NCBI GenBank assembly: GCA_029959085.1 | Contig: JARWIR010000002.1 | Location: forward strand, 77,590,224-77,654,223 | Direction of reading: 5' to 3' | Source of the DNA: Nemophila menziesii | Lineage: Eukaryota > Streptophyta > Magnoliopsida > Boraginales > Hydrophyllaceae | Length of the DNA: 64,000 bases | Part shown: positions 36,217 to 45,332 of the stretch, one piece after another | Numbering within the stretch: the first letter of the stretch is position 1 | Layout of the letters: each line of letters begins with the position of its first letter | Translations under genes and position numbers: made by a program | The notes under the pieces: model-generated | Databases searched by the model: none | The model's input: only the letters and a program-made list of their open reading frames with translations | What the model was told of the DNA's origin: nothing

Positions 36217-37967
36217 TGTTGGTGTTGATATTGCAGAGGGGCAATCTCGCAAACCCTTGGAGTGTTCATAACTTTGACAACAATTTTGTAAGAATTAATG
36301 ATCAAATTAACAGCAAAAACTTGATCATCATTGAGCTTCATATCAGTTTTATACAAGGAAGCTCTTTTCTTCATCTGGCTTATAAAGCCATCAGGTTTAG
36401 CTATGAAGTCTTTTTAATTCCGAATTTCATATACGATTAACCTATTGTACTTATTGAGATTGTTATCTTTTTCAAACCTACTAATACCACGATTCTTTCC
36501 ATCGTACCTCTTGTATTTTATAGGAAAAGAGGTGGCCTGATGATCAATGAGTTGTTGTAGTGGTGTGGGGATACACACACCGTTAGTAGGCAAACCTGGT
36601 CTAAAGAAAGCTTAGGTAAGTGTTTGAGGATTGAATACAGTAGAAGGAGTAGGTTGTTTGGTTATAGTGTTGTTGGTAGTAGTGGGTTGAGGTGTAGAGG
36701 AATTGATTGGGGTAGAAAGGGTAATTTGGTTAGGTAGGGTTTGTATCTAATTTGGGGATTTATGCGATTTAGCAGAGACAGGGGTGACCGGGGTTGAAGA
36801 AGGTGAAATAGGATTGGTTTTAAGAAAATGTTTTTTATCCTTTGGGCTAATAAAGGTACCAAATGAAAGGTCGGTAAAAGGTCCTGGCATATTTTTTATT
36901 TGTTGAAAAGTAGGGTAGCATTGCGGATTTTAGTAAACGGCAATTAAGACAATTCTCATTACCTTTATATAAAACATTTTTTTTATAAGCGACGCATTTG
37001 CAGGTAAAGCAGCCATCACATAGTCCATCAAATCACCCTTATCAGCCATCTCTTACACAGTTAAATGGGTGGATTTGAATTCAAAAATCCATCCTAAATT
37101 AATTGAAATCTCTTTCCAATCTTTCTTCACGAAACTAGTAAAATCAAAGATTTTAGGCTTTGAAATTACCTTAGTGTTGTTTCCCCCTGTGTTGATCAAA
37201 GCAGTTCTGTTGATGAGAAGGGATTTGTTCAATTTGTTTATAGAAGTCTTACTCAAGGTTGATTTTCCAGACACAATTGGGTGGCCTTGTTTTGCCCCTC
37301 TCTTAGAAACCTTAATCCAATTTCCAAATCTTGGAGAAAGTTTGTTTGGATTTTTACAGTTTTTTTCTTCATGATTGAAGAAACCACATCCATAGCAGCA
37401 TTGTCCCAGATATTCATATTTAATTTTGACCCAAGTAGAAGCGGTTTCATTCTCTCATAAATGGAATCCACCAATGATTGGATTATTAAGAGACCAATCA
37501 ACTATAATACGCGTAAGAGAGTATCATTAATATACTTGTCAGTTGGAAGATTGATTTCATGGACAAAACCAAAGCTTCTGCAGATGTCTATAATGGAGAC
37601 AAAATATCTGAATCCACAGATTAGTATACTCAAATTTATCGATCTTTGATCTTGATGGATCATTAATGGATAGATGTATATTAAATAAAGTCCAATGTCT
37701 CTGAGACCAGACATTTCTTTATCTTCAATACAACCAAAGTTAATGGCGAACTCATTGTGGCCCAATTTATCAGTTTTGACTTCATTAATAAGGCCCCAAT
37801 GTTTGTTGATCAGGTTTCCAAACTTGAGAGAAGCTAATACCTTCTTCATGTAGAAGTTTCGTCGTGATTTTGGGTTTCTCAAGCTTTTCATAAAAATTGA
37901 TTTCCTTGTCTGTGATGAGGTTTTGGCCCTTGTTAGTATTAGAACAAGATGAAGCGTAAAAATTCAT
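36213..37967 (-). pseudogene. LINE ORF1 pseudogene with zinc knuckle
   Basis: Begins at 37967 and runs through broken frames (37967-37785, 37891-37502, 37501-37253, 37274-37053, 36862-36662). The region 37891-37502 has the look of the DUF4283 domain found in plant LINE ORF1 proteins. Near 37366-37407 one frame encodes CYGCGFFNHEEKNC, an exact C-x2-C-x4-H-x4-C zinc knuckle. A proline- and threonine-rich linker lies at 36862-36600. The last codons end at the TGA at 36215-36213, overlapping the ORF2 ATG. ORF1 proteins bind the LINE RNA. Confidence 0.75.
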
Positions 37968-38100
37968 CCTAAACGAAAGACATGTTTTGAAGATGCTATA
38001 GGAGAAGAAAAGGAGTGAATAACACCGATTGTTTGAGAAAAGTTTTGAAAAGATTAGTGGCTAGGGACGAAGAAGAACAAAGGGGCTTCAATGGAAGTGG

Positions 38101-38236
<136 letters not shown>

Positions 38237-38354
38237 AAAGTTTTAGAGAGAGAAAATATTTTTCTACCACCATAATACCTATTTTTTGTTTGTTACATAA
38301 GAGAGTCACTTTGGACTCGGAGTCATTGACTCGATTCGAACCCGCACCACTAGA

Positions 38355-38388
38355 TTGGATGACTATAATAACTATTATAGTCATCCAA
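38355..38388. repeat. perfect 15-bp-stem hairpin
   Basis: TTGGATGACTATAAT at 38355-38369 and its exact complement at 38374-38388 are separated by a 4-nt loop. Function unknown; it may be a relic of a small element. Confidence 0.7.
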
Positions 38389-38606
38389 ATGTAGAGAATG
38401 TCCCGTTTTATATTTTAGGAAAATTTAGAGGCTACCTAGATCATAGGTCTCCTGTAATCTTTATCTCATAAAAATATTATTGTAAATATCATCTATTGTT
38501 ATTTTTAAAAATAATAAATTATATTGAATTAATAGTTTAAAAATAAAAAATATGGGTAAAGTACTTAAATGATAAAAAATATTAATTTTTTATTTAAATT
38601 AAGTAT

Positions 38607-38615
38607 TATTATTAT
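38607..38615. repeat. left TSD of the MULE
   Basis: TATTATTAT, identical to 48921-48929. Nine bp is the size Mutator transposases produce. The sequence is low-complexity, so the match alone would be weak; it gains weight from the exact TIR ends next to it. Confidence 0.8.
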
Positions 38616-39102
38616 GAGTAATGATATATACCACCCAAATCTATACCACCCAAATGTCACCGTGATGTGGCGTCCTACATGGCATGCACACCTCATTATT
38701 TCTAATTTTTAAATATTCTTTATTTTATTTAATATCTTTTATTTAATTACCTTTTTTATATCAATCTAAATAAATTACTTAAAATATCTAATTTAATACA
38801 ACATGTTATCTTCTCCATTGTATCGACCGATTACCACAGCTCAAGCAAAAAAAAAAAACAACAGATGACATCAACTCCACCGGCGGCGGACCACGAAGAA
38901 ATTACTCCGTCTCCAAAAAAGTATGTAAATTAAATAAATAATCGATTTCAATTTTTGTAAAATTATTTTTTCTGAATTATCTGTTGTTTGTGTATTATGT
39001 TTTATACGAATCCTACATTTTCCATCTTATAATTGTTGGAGCCATTTAAATATGAAAGTGTTTTATTTATTTTTTTGTTTTTTTGGTGTACCAAAAAATG
39101 TT
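38616..39102 (+). repeat. left TIR of the MULE, outer part
   Basis: Matches the reverse complement of about 48433-48920 at almost every position, including the ATG-bearing exon-like segment at 38864-38919. After GTACCAAAAAATGTT (ending 39102) the match stops because the LINE begins. In the right TIR the next bases are TGCTGCAATTAGTGTG. Confidence 0.93.
38864..38919 (+). other. orphan copy of transposase exon 1 in the left TIR
   Basis: The same 18-codon reading frame (MTSTPPAADHEEITPSPK) that forms exon 1 of the transposase in the right TIR occurs here on the plus strand, followed by a splice-donor-like GTATGT. It has no transposase exons downstream on this strand; the LINE and MULE interior follow. 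Exact limits may be off by a base or two. Confidence 0.6.
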
Positions 39103-42100
39103 AAACAAGAAAAAGGATAGAATGGCTAGAAGGGATATCCGGACTGTCCCCAAGACGTCCGAGGATATTCAGTGAATACGCTAGTGTGGAACTGTCAGGG
39201 TATACGGGCTCCCCTGACGATTTCTAGTCTTAAGTCCGTAGTAAATAGGTTTAAGCCAGGAGTCGCGTGTTTTTTTGAAACCATACTACGCGCTAAGGAT
39301 GCTCCCGATGTTTTGAAAAACTTTAACTACGCTAATAATTTTATAAGAGACCCCGTCGGTAATGCATATCATTCCGGCGGCATTTTGGTTATCTGGCATG
39401 CGGATATTAAGCTTGATATTATTATGTCTAATCAGCATTATGTAATCATGCATATTAATGATCAGTCTTTTTCCTACTATTTAGTGTGTATTCATGCTCC
39501 GAACGATTTTGACCAACGCCTAAAACTTTGGGATGATATCTCTATCTGGAATAATAATGTTAATAAACCTTGGGTTTTAATTGGGGATTTTAACGATATT
39601 TTAAGTGCGTCTGAGAAATTTAGTAAAACGCCCCCTAATTATAATCACATTCACGAATTTAATATATTTATCTCGAATAATGGTCTTATTGAGATTCCGT
39701 CTCGAGGTAGTTATTTTACGTGGACTAATCGTAGTATTGATAAACCCGTCAAGGTCAAACTTGATCGGGCATTTGCCTCTAATGATTGGTCGACCAGGTT
39801 CCCAGGTGCTCAAGTTACAGTCCCACCAGCAATCGGGTCAGACCACTGTCCTCTTCTCTTACATACTGATCGATTTAGGTTTCAAGGAAAAAAATGGTTC
39901 AAATTCGAGTCTATATGGGTTGAACACGAACAATGCAAAGATGTGGTCACACAGGCTTGGGGAGATCCTGGCTCCGAGGCCTCTTTGCCAATTTTTCTGG
40001 ATAAAAGAGACAACACAATTAATTCACTGACTATCTGGAGTAAACGTACTTTCCACAACAACGCTCTAAAAATTAAAAGTTTGACGGAGAAATTACTCCA
40101 TCTCGAAACGCAACCCGTGACAAGACAAATTTTAGAAGAACAAGTAATCATTAAACAAGAAATCAAAAAAGCATACGAAGCAGAAGAACAATACTGGTAC
40201 GATCGAGCACGAAAATGCTGGCTCAAATATGGAGACAAAAATACAAAATTCTTTTTCCTGGCAACCGTTAGTCGGCGGAATTTGAATCGGATACTTCGGA
40301 TTAAAAATCAACAAGGGATTTGGGTTGATGAGGTTTCGGAGGTTCGGAATGGATTTCAGCACTACTATGCGAACCTATTTAAAGAATGTAACCAAGACCG
40401 GATGAATGAAGCACTAGAAGGAATCTCGAGGAAAGTCACACAGGAAATGAATGAGAAACTTCTTAGACAACCGACAATGGAGGAAACAAAGAAAGCGGTC
40501 TTTGACATGTCTCCAAGCAAGGCGCCGGGACCAAATGGTCTAAATGGTAAGTTCTATCAGGAATATTGGCACATCATTCAGTACGATGTGCTTCTCATGG
40601 TCCAGGATTTCTTTAATAATAATATCTCTCTCGACACTTTAAATGAAACTCTTATAACCTTGATACCCAAAGGGGACATTCAGGAACAAATTGGAGACTA
40701 CAGGCCCATATCTTGTGTTAACTTTGGTTATATGATTATATCAAAAATATTAGCTAACAGATTACAGGAATTCATGGAAGTCATTGTATCCCCGACCCAA
40801 GCAGCCTTCATCAAAGGCCGAGCCATTCAAGACAATATACTGGTGGCACAAGAAGTTTCTTTTTACATGAAAAAGAAACGAAAGAACGCAAAACCAATGG
40901 CGGCGATCAAACTGGACATGGCTAAGGCATATGATCAGGTACGCTGGGATTTCTTACTTCTAGTTCTCAAGAAACTAGGTTTTCATGAAAAATGGATCAC
41001 ATGGATCTCGAATTGCTTATCTTCAGTTACTTTTCAATTAAATTTTAATGGTGAAAGATTACAGAAATTCAAACCACAACGGGGATTAAGACAAGGTGAC
41101 CCCCTATCCCCGTTCCTTTTCTCCTTAATGACCGAGTCGCTTATCAGCTTAATTGACACAAAGATTAGCCGAAATGATCTCAAGGGTATACAAATAACAC
41201 GAAATTGTCCAGTTATTTCTCACTTGTTATTTGCAGATGATTCGCTTTTCTTTCTAACTCTAGATGGCAATGAGGTTGAACATTTCGAAGACTGTATAAC
41301 AAAGTACTGCACGGCCTCTGGACAACGAATAAATTACAACAAATCTTCCATTTATTTTAGTAGTGACACTCCGGAAGCCATACGTCAACAAGTCACGACC
41401 AGGTTACAGATACAGGAAAAGGAAAATCTTGGAAAATACCTAGGGATACCATTGTGTCATAAGCAGTCAAAGGTTGAAGCACTACAATGGATTGCTGAAA
41501 GACTTTTTAGTAAAACAGAGGGATGGAAAGCACACCTTTTGTCGGAAGGAGGCAAAGAAGTCCTCATTAAAGCAGTTCACCAGGCTCTTCCCACATACTC
41601 TATGTCAATTTTCTCGTTTCCAATTACTTTTTGTAATAAATTAATATCGACAATTTCGAATTTTTGGTGGAATTCAGGTGAAAAATCTCGAATACATTGG
41701 CTAGCATGGGAAAACCTAGCTGTCAGCAAACTTCTTGGCGGCATGGGCTTCAAGGACTTTAAGCGTATGAATACGGCCTTACTTGCAGCACAGGCGTGGC
41801 GAATCCTCAACAATCCTGACACGCTAGCAGCTCGCTTACTTAAAGGTATTTATTTTCCGAAAACTACTTTTCTCGACGTCAAATTAAGACAATCTCGAAC
41901 TTGGTCTTGGGCTAGCTTAATAGAAGGCCGAGATATGCTCAAAAAATATGGTCGATTTCAAATAGGTAACGGTAAATCGATTAATATTTGGAATGATAAA
42001 TGGTTAGATACCCCGTGGAAGTTAGAACGTCCACAGGGTTGCCAACTAGAAAAACTCTATGAACTCTGGAATGCAGATCTTTCGACTTGGAATACAGAAT

Positions 42101-43310
42101 TAATTTATGATCTCTTCCCCGCCCCTATTATTCCAGTCATACTCCGAACAAGATTCTTCTCGATTGAAGCTCCTGACAAGTTCATATGGCCATATGCCAA
42201 GAATGGCGACTATGTTACAAAGACGGGATACAAAATTCTTACTGATCATGCTGTGTTCGAGGAACCGCATCAATCAACCGGTTTACCGGTGGCAGATATT
42301 CTTTGGAAAACAATTTGGGGATCCAATGTACCTACAAAGGTTAGAATCTTTTCTTATAAAGTTTGTAATAATGCAATCCCGACAGGTGCAAACCTAGAAA
42401 AAAGGAAATGTGAAAGCCAGAGCAACTGTCGCTGGTGCAATGCAGAACAGGAAACAACGGAACATCTACTGCTCAATTGTGGGGTATCAAAACTCATCTG
42501 GGCAGGATCGGCTCTACAGATACATGTGGACAACGTCGAGCTGGACGTGGGCCACTGGTTTTTAACAATGGTTGAAATATATACGAAAGGAGGATGGCAA
42601 AAGGAGGTTGTAATTTCTTACATCTTGCTGATGCTGTGGAATCTTTGGAAAGCAAAAATGAAAAGTCGGCATAATAATTCAGATATCGATCCAGAAATAG
42701 TGATTCACCTTACTAATTCTCAAATCCAGGAACACTTTGGTCCAAACTGGTTCAACAGGGAACATTCAAATCTCGAAAATATCATAACGCCAATCTCTGG
42801 GAGTACGAGTCTCGACTGTACCACAACACTCACATTTACTTGTGACGCGTCCTTTACACAACCACATCTCCCCACGGGGATTGGAATTATGCAAATAAAT
42901 AAAGACGATGGATCAAGGGTAAAGTATATGACAACGGCCAACTGTTATACCAGCGTTGAAGGGGAAGCTTTGGCCGTTATTAAGGCATTGGAAATTGGAC
43001 AACAATGGCCAAAACGAGAGAAAACTTTTCTCTCGGATAACCTTGACTTGATTCAAGGTATTCAGCAAGTGTCGGCAGCTAGATGGGATCTTCGACCTTT
43101 CATCAGACATATTCATAAACTAGTTGGGGAATCGGGCCCAGTTTTCTTCAAACACATTCCCCGCAGGTTTAATGCAGGTGCTGATCATCTAGCAAAAGTA
43201 GCCAGGCACAGGGCAACTGACGGATATTTGTCTCTTGACGTTTTATTGGTTAATTTTATGGTCCCGAGATCTTTCGTAATATATGTACCCGTCCAAAAAA
43301 AAAAAAAAAA
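39103..43310 (+). mobile_element. LINE (L1-type) nested in the MULE left TIR
   Basis: A 4.2-kb insertion whose limits are fixed by comparison with the intact right TIR. It begins inside ORF1: the last codons (MARRDIRTVPKTSEDIQ, then TGA at 39173-39175) are present, the rest is missing, so the copy is 5'-truncated. ORF2 then runs open to the end. A run of A ends at about 43310. Instead of a target duplication, six bases present in the right TIR (TGCTGC) are missing here, suggesting insertion with a small target deletion. Confidence 0.92.
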
Positions 43311-43323
43311 AATTAGTGTGTAA
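39172..43323 (+). CDS. LINE ORF2: endonuclease, reverse transcriptase, RNase H
   Basis: An open frame of 1383 codons, the longest in the window. Endonuclease of the AP type: WNCQG (N7), E36, GDFND at 138-142, SDHCP at 223-227, so the active-site set is complete. Reverse transcriptase: KAPGPNG, LDMAKAYD with D582, RQGDPLSPFLF near 640-650, and FADD at 687-690. zf-RVT: paired cysteines at about 1079-1103 ending EHLLLNC. RNase H: D1225, E1265, D1289, D1338. The frame starts with GTG at 39172, overlapping the ORF1 stop as GTGA; no in-frame ATG lies between this and an upstream stop at 39127. It has no stop before the poly(A) and ends at 43321-43323 within MULE sequence, giving a short lysine run. 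The enzyme would copy LINE RNA at nicked DNA. Length fits the family. The intact frame suggests a young insertion; translation from GTG is uncertain. Confidence 0.93.
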   Translation: MNTLVWNCQGIRAPLTISSLKSVVNRFKPGVACFFETILRAKDAPDVLKNFNYANNFIRDPVGNAYHSGGILVIWHADIKLDIIMSNQHYVIMHINDQSFSYYLVCIHAPNDFDQRLKLWDDISIWNNNVNKPWVLIGDFNDILSASEKFSKTPPNYNHIHEFNIFISNNGLIEIPSRGSYFTWTNRSIDKPVKVKLDRAFASNDWSTRFPGAQVTVPPAIGSDHCPLLLHTDRFRFQGKKWFKFESIWVEHEQCKDVVTQAWGDPGSEASLPIFLDKRDNTINSLTIWSKRTFHNNALKIKSLTEKLLHLETQPVTRQILEEQVIIKQEIKKAYEAEEQYWYDRARKCWLKYGDKNTKFFFLATVSRRNLNRILRIKNQQGIWVDEVSEVRNGFQHYYANLFKECNQDRMNEALEGISRKVTQEMNEKLLRQPTMEETKKAVFDMSPSKAPGPNGLNGKFYQEYWHIIQYDVLLMVQDFFNNNISLDTLNETLITLIPKGDIQEQIGDYRPISCVNFGYMIISKILANRLQEFMEVIVSPTQAAFIKGRAIQDNILVAQEVSFYMKKKRKNAKPMAAIKLDMAKAYDQVRWDFLLLVLKKLGFHEKWITWISNCLSSVTFQLNFNGERLQKFKPQRGLRQGDPLSPFLFSLMTESLISLIDTKISRNDLKGIQITRNCPVISHLLFADDSLFFLTLDGNEVEHFEDCITKYCTASGQRINYNKSSIYFSSDTPEAIRQQVTTRLQIQEKENLGKYLGIPLCHKQSKVEALQWIAERLFSKTEGWKAHLLSEGGKEVLIKAVHQALPTYSMSIFSFPITFCNKLISTISNFWWNSGEKSRIHWLAWENLAVSKLLGGMGFKDFKRMNTALLAAQAWRILNNPDTLAARLLKGIYFPKTTFLDVKLRQSRTWSWASLIEGRDMLKKYGRFQIGNGKSINIWNDKWLDTPWKLERPQGCQLEKLYELWNADLSTWNTELIYDLFPAPIIPVILRTRFFSIEAPDKFIWPYAKNGDYVTKTGYKILTDHAVFEEPHQSTGLPVADILWKTIWGSNVPTKVRIFSYKVCNNAIPTGANLEKRKCESQSNCRWCNAEQETTEHLLLNCGVSKLIWAGSALQIHVDNVELDVGHWFLTMVEIYTKGGWQKEVVISYILLMLWNLWKAKMKSRHNNSDIDPEIVIHLTNSQIQEHFGPNWFNREHSNLENIITPISGSTSLDCTTTLTFTCDASFTQPHLPTGIGIMQINKDDGSRVKYMTTANCYTSVEGEALAVIKALEIGQQWPKREKTFLSDNLDLIQGIQQVSAARWDLRPFIRHIHKLVGESGPVFFKHIPRRFNAGADHLAKVARHRATDGYLSLDVLLVNFMVPRSFVIYVPVQKKKKKISV

Positions 43324-43600
43324 TGGGAGGTCTGCAACTGTGAAGAAAAGTTGTGAAATAATAACTTTTACAAATTAGACATACTATGAACACTTTCACT
43401 ATGTCCATTTTCAAGAATTATCCAGATTTGTCAATGTAATAATGATTTTTATAACAACGGCCAGATTCAAGTAATTGATTCCTTCTTTTTGTAAATATCA
43501 ATTTTTTAGAATTACCCAAATTCATGTATAATTACAATTGTGTTCATTACTACATTGTTATAAAAATCCTACAATGGCAATCCCATGACTATTGGAAGCC
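43311..43600 (+). repeat. left TIR of the MULE, inner part
   Basis: Resumes the TIR with AATTAGTGTGTAATGGGAGG and continues, with growing divergence and small gaps, to ATTGGAAGCC, which faces 48181-48190. In the right TIR this part forms most of intron 1 of the transposase. Confidence 0.85.
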
Positions 43601-45332
43601 AGTAATTGAATAGATAAAATCTTATAGTTTACATAAGATTTTAGTATGCTTATAAAACGGCCGGTAATTAGTAATCTTAGATACTATGACAATATTGTCA
43701 AATCAGTAAGATTTACTTTTATTTAATTGATTAAATTAATTCATTAGCTATATTTGGAATCCAAGAGTTTAATTCAATTGAATTAATTAGCCTAAATTTG
43801 ATTGAGAAGCAATATTAGATCTATATGCCGGAGGTCTTCTGGATATATGTTTGTTTCAATGCGGCGGTTAATTTAACACTTTAATATATCACTTTTTATC
43901 TAATCCTTTAGTTTAGGATGTTTGTTTAACATTGTTTAAATCTTATATTTGTCAGGTGTATCGTGAGCATTCATTTACTGATGAAGAAGATAAGTGTTTG
44001 TGCACTTTTACAATTGTATGGCTACATGGTCCAAAATGTGGTAAAGAAGCAACCCTAGACATTGAAAGCATAAGTAGAATAGTACATGCTACTAATGTCC
44101 ATCAATAAATTGCTATCTTCATAAATTTGGCAAAGAATAAAATTAATCAAAAGAAGTCAGGTTCATCATTTTGTAAAAGATTCAAAGACTCCGAATTAAC
44201 ACGTGGAGAAGGTTTGATTTTAAAATGTTACTATTTTTGTGATTGTTTATGTTTAAGTACTTCATACTCCAAACTAAGAGTTTTTATCACAATATGTAAT
44301 TTTGTATTGCAGAAGTAGTTCGTAAAAAAATTCAAGAGAGGGGAGTTGATTCGGTTCAAAATACATGAGATTAGAGGTAAAAGAGATTAATTATGGTTTT
44401 TGAAGAGAACTGGAAGAAAATTCAGAAAAGTTTCAGTGATGAAGAGAATAGTGATCTGCTTTGACAAAAGCCAATTTAGCAGCCAAATGAATTTTTCTAC
44501 ATTTTTTATCATTAAAGTTATATTCATAAATATCTATATTATGAGATATTCAATTGCTATACAATTCTAAAAGCAGTATTTGTAGCCTTAATGATAGATT
44601 TATCATATTTAGCTGTTAAGTAGTTTGTATGACGATGCATGTGTAGCATTGTTCTCTTGATACTCATGGGTGCTGTGGCAGTTGAGTAGTCATGGTAATC
44701 GGGATTTATATATATTGATATTGATTTGTAGAATGGGAATGATTGTTCGATTGTTTAAAAGATAATCACGTATTGAAGATTTGTTTTCGTTTCCTTGTAA
44801 TGCTTTATTGTAAAGACTCTGTTTTTTCAATAAGATATTTTTATTTCGACAATACAAAAGTAGACTCTAAAGGTATATATATATATGATAAGAAAATTGA
44901 ATGGATTAAATTTTTAACAATTCAACTTATGAAGTAACATGTCAATTGCTAGACAAAAAAAAGATCAAAATTATAGAGATTTATGGTGCATTAACAAATC
45001 AAGAAAAATCGAGGCATTTTATTTTGTTTTGTTATAACGTAAAACAAATTAAGAAAAGCACAAAGAATTAGAGTAAACACTCTACGATTTATACAAAAAA
45101 TTAATCAAATAATAGAATAACAAAATTTCCTCCTTATTGGGTCTTCTCCGGCTTTCTCGGCCCACGACTACGAATTCCACACCTAAATTTCGTTTCATTT
45201 CTTTCACATACTTGTCCTATGTACCTTCTTTATGATTGTTCTTCATTCACATAATCTGAAAATCTAGTATAATTTTAGATACAATCTACCCGCATTATAA
45301 TATTATAATCATAGTTTTTTAACTGAAAATGC
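43601..45332. other. MULE interior outside the transposase
   Basis: AT-rich sequence between the left TIR and the transposase 3' end. A stretch at about 43957-44106 is open for roughly 50 codons on the plus strand (YREHSFTDEEDKCLCTFTI at its start) right after an acceptor-like TTGTCAG, and could be a decayed second gene or captured fragment. The frame 44127-44318 has no known motif. Confidence 0.35.

Larger units (their letters stand above)
32050..38000 (-). mobile_element. long decayed two-ORF LINE (L1-type), minus strand
   Basis: All parts of a plant L1-type LINE occur in order on the minus strand: ORF1 (about 37967 to 36213), then ORF2 with endonuclease, reverse transcriptase, zf-RVT and RNase H (36216 to about 32160). 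ORF1 ends and ORF2 starts at an ATGA overlap (36213-36216). The copy is close to full length but carries many stops and frameshifts. Its upstream side is bordered by the (GA)n tract at 38105-38235, which may belong to its 5' leader. I found no clear target duplication. Confidence 0.9.

Noticed and set aside
39093..43320. Target-site duplication around the LINE in the MULE TIR
   Set aside because: The flanks ATGTT and AATTAG do not match; compared with the right TIR, six bases are missing rather than duplicated.
39172..43323. Host gene with reverse transcriptase
   Set aside because: All domains, the poly(A), and the position inside a MULE TIR show a LINE.
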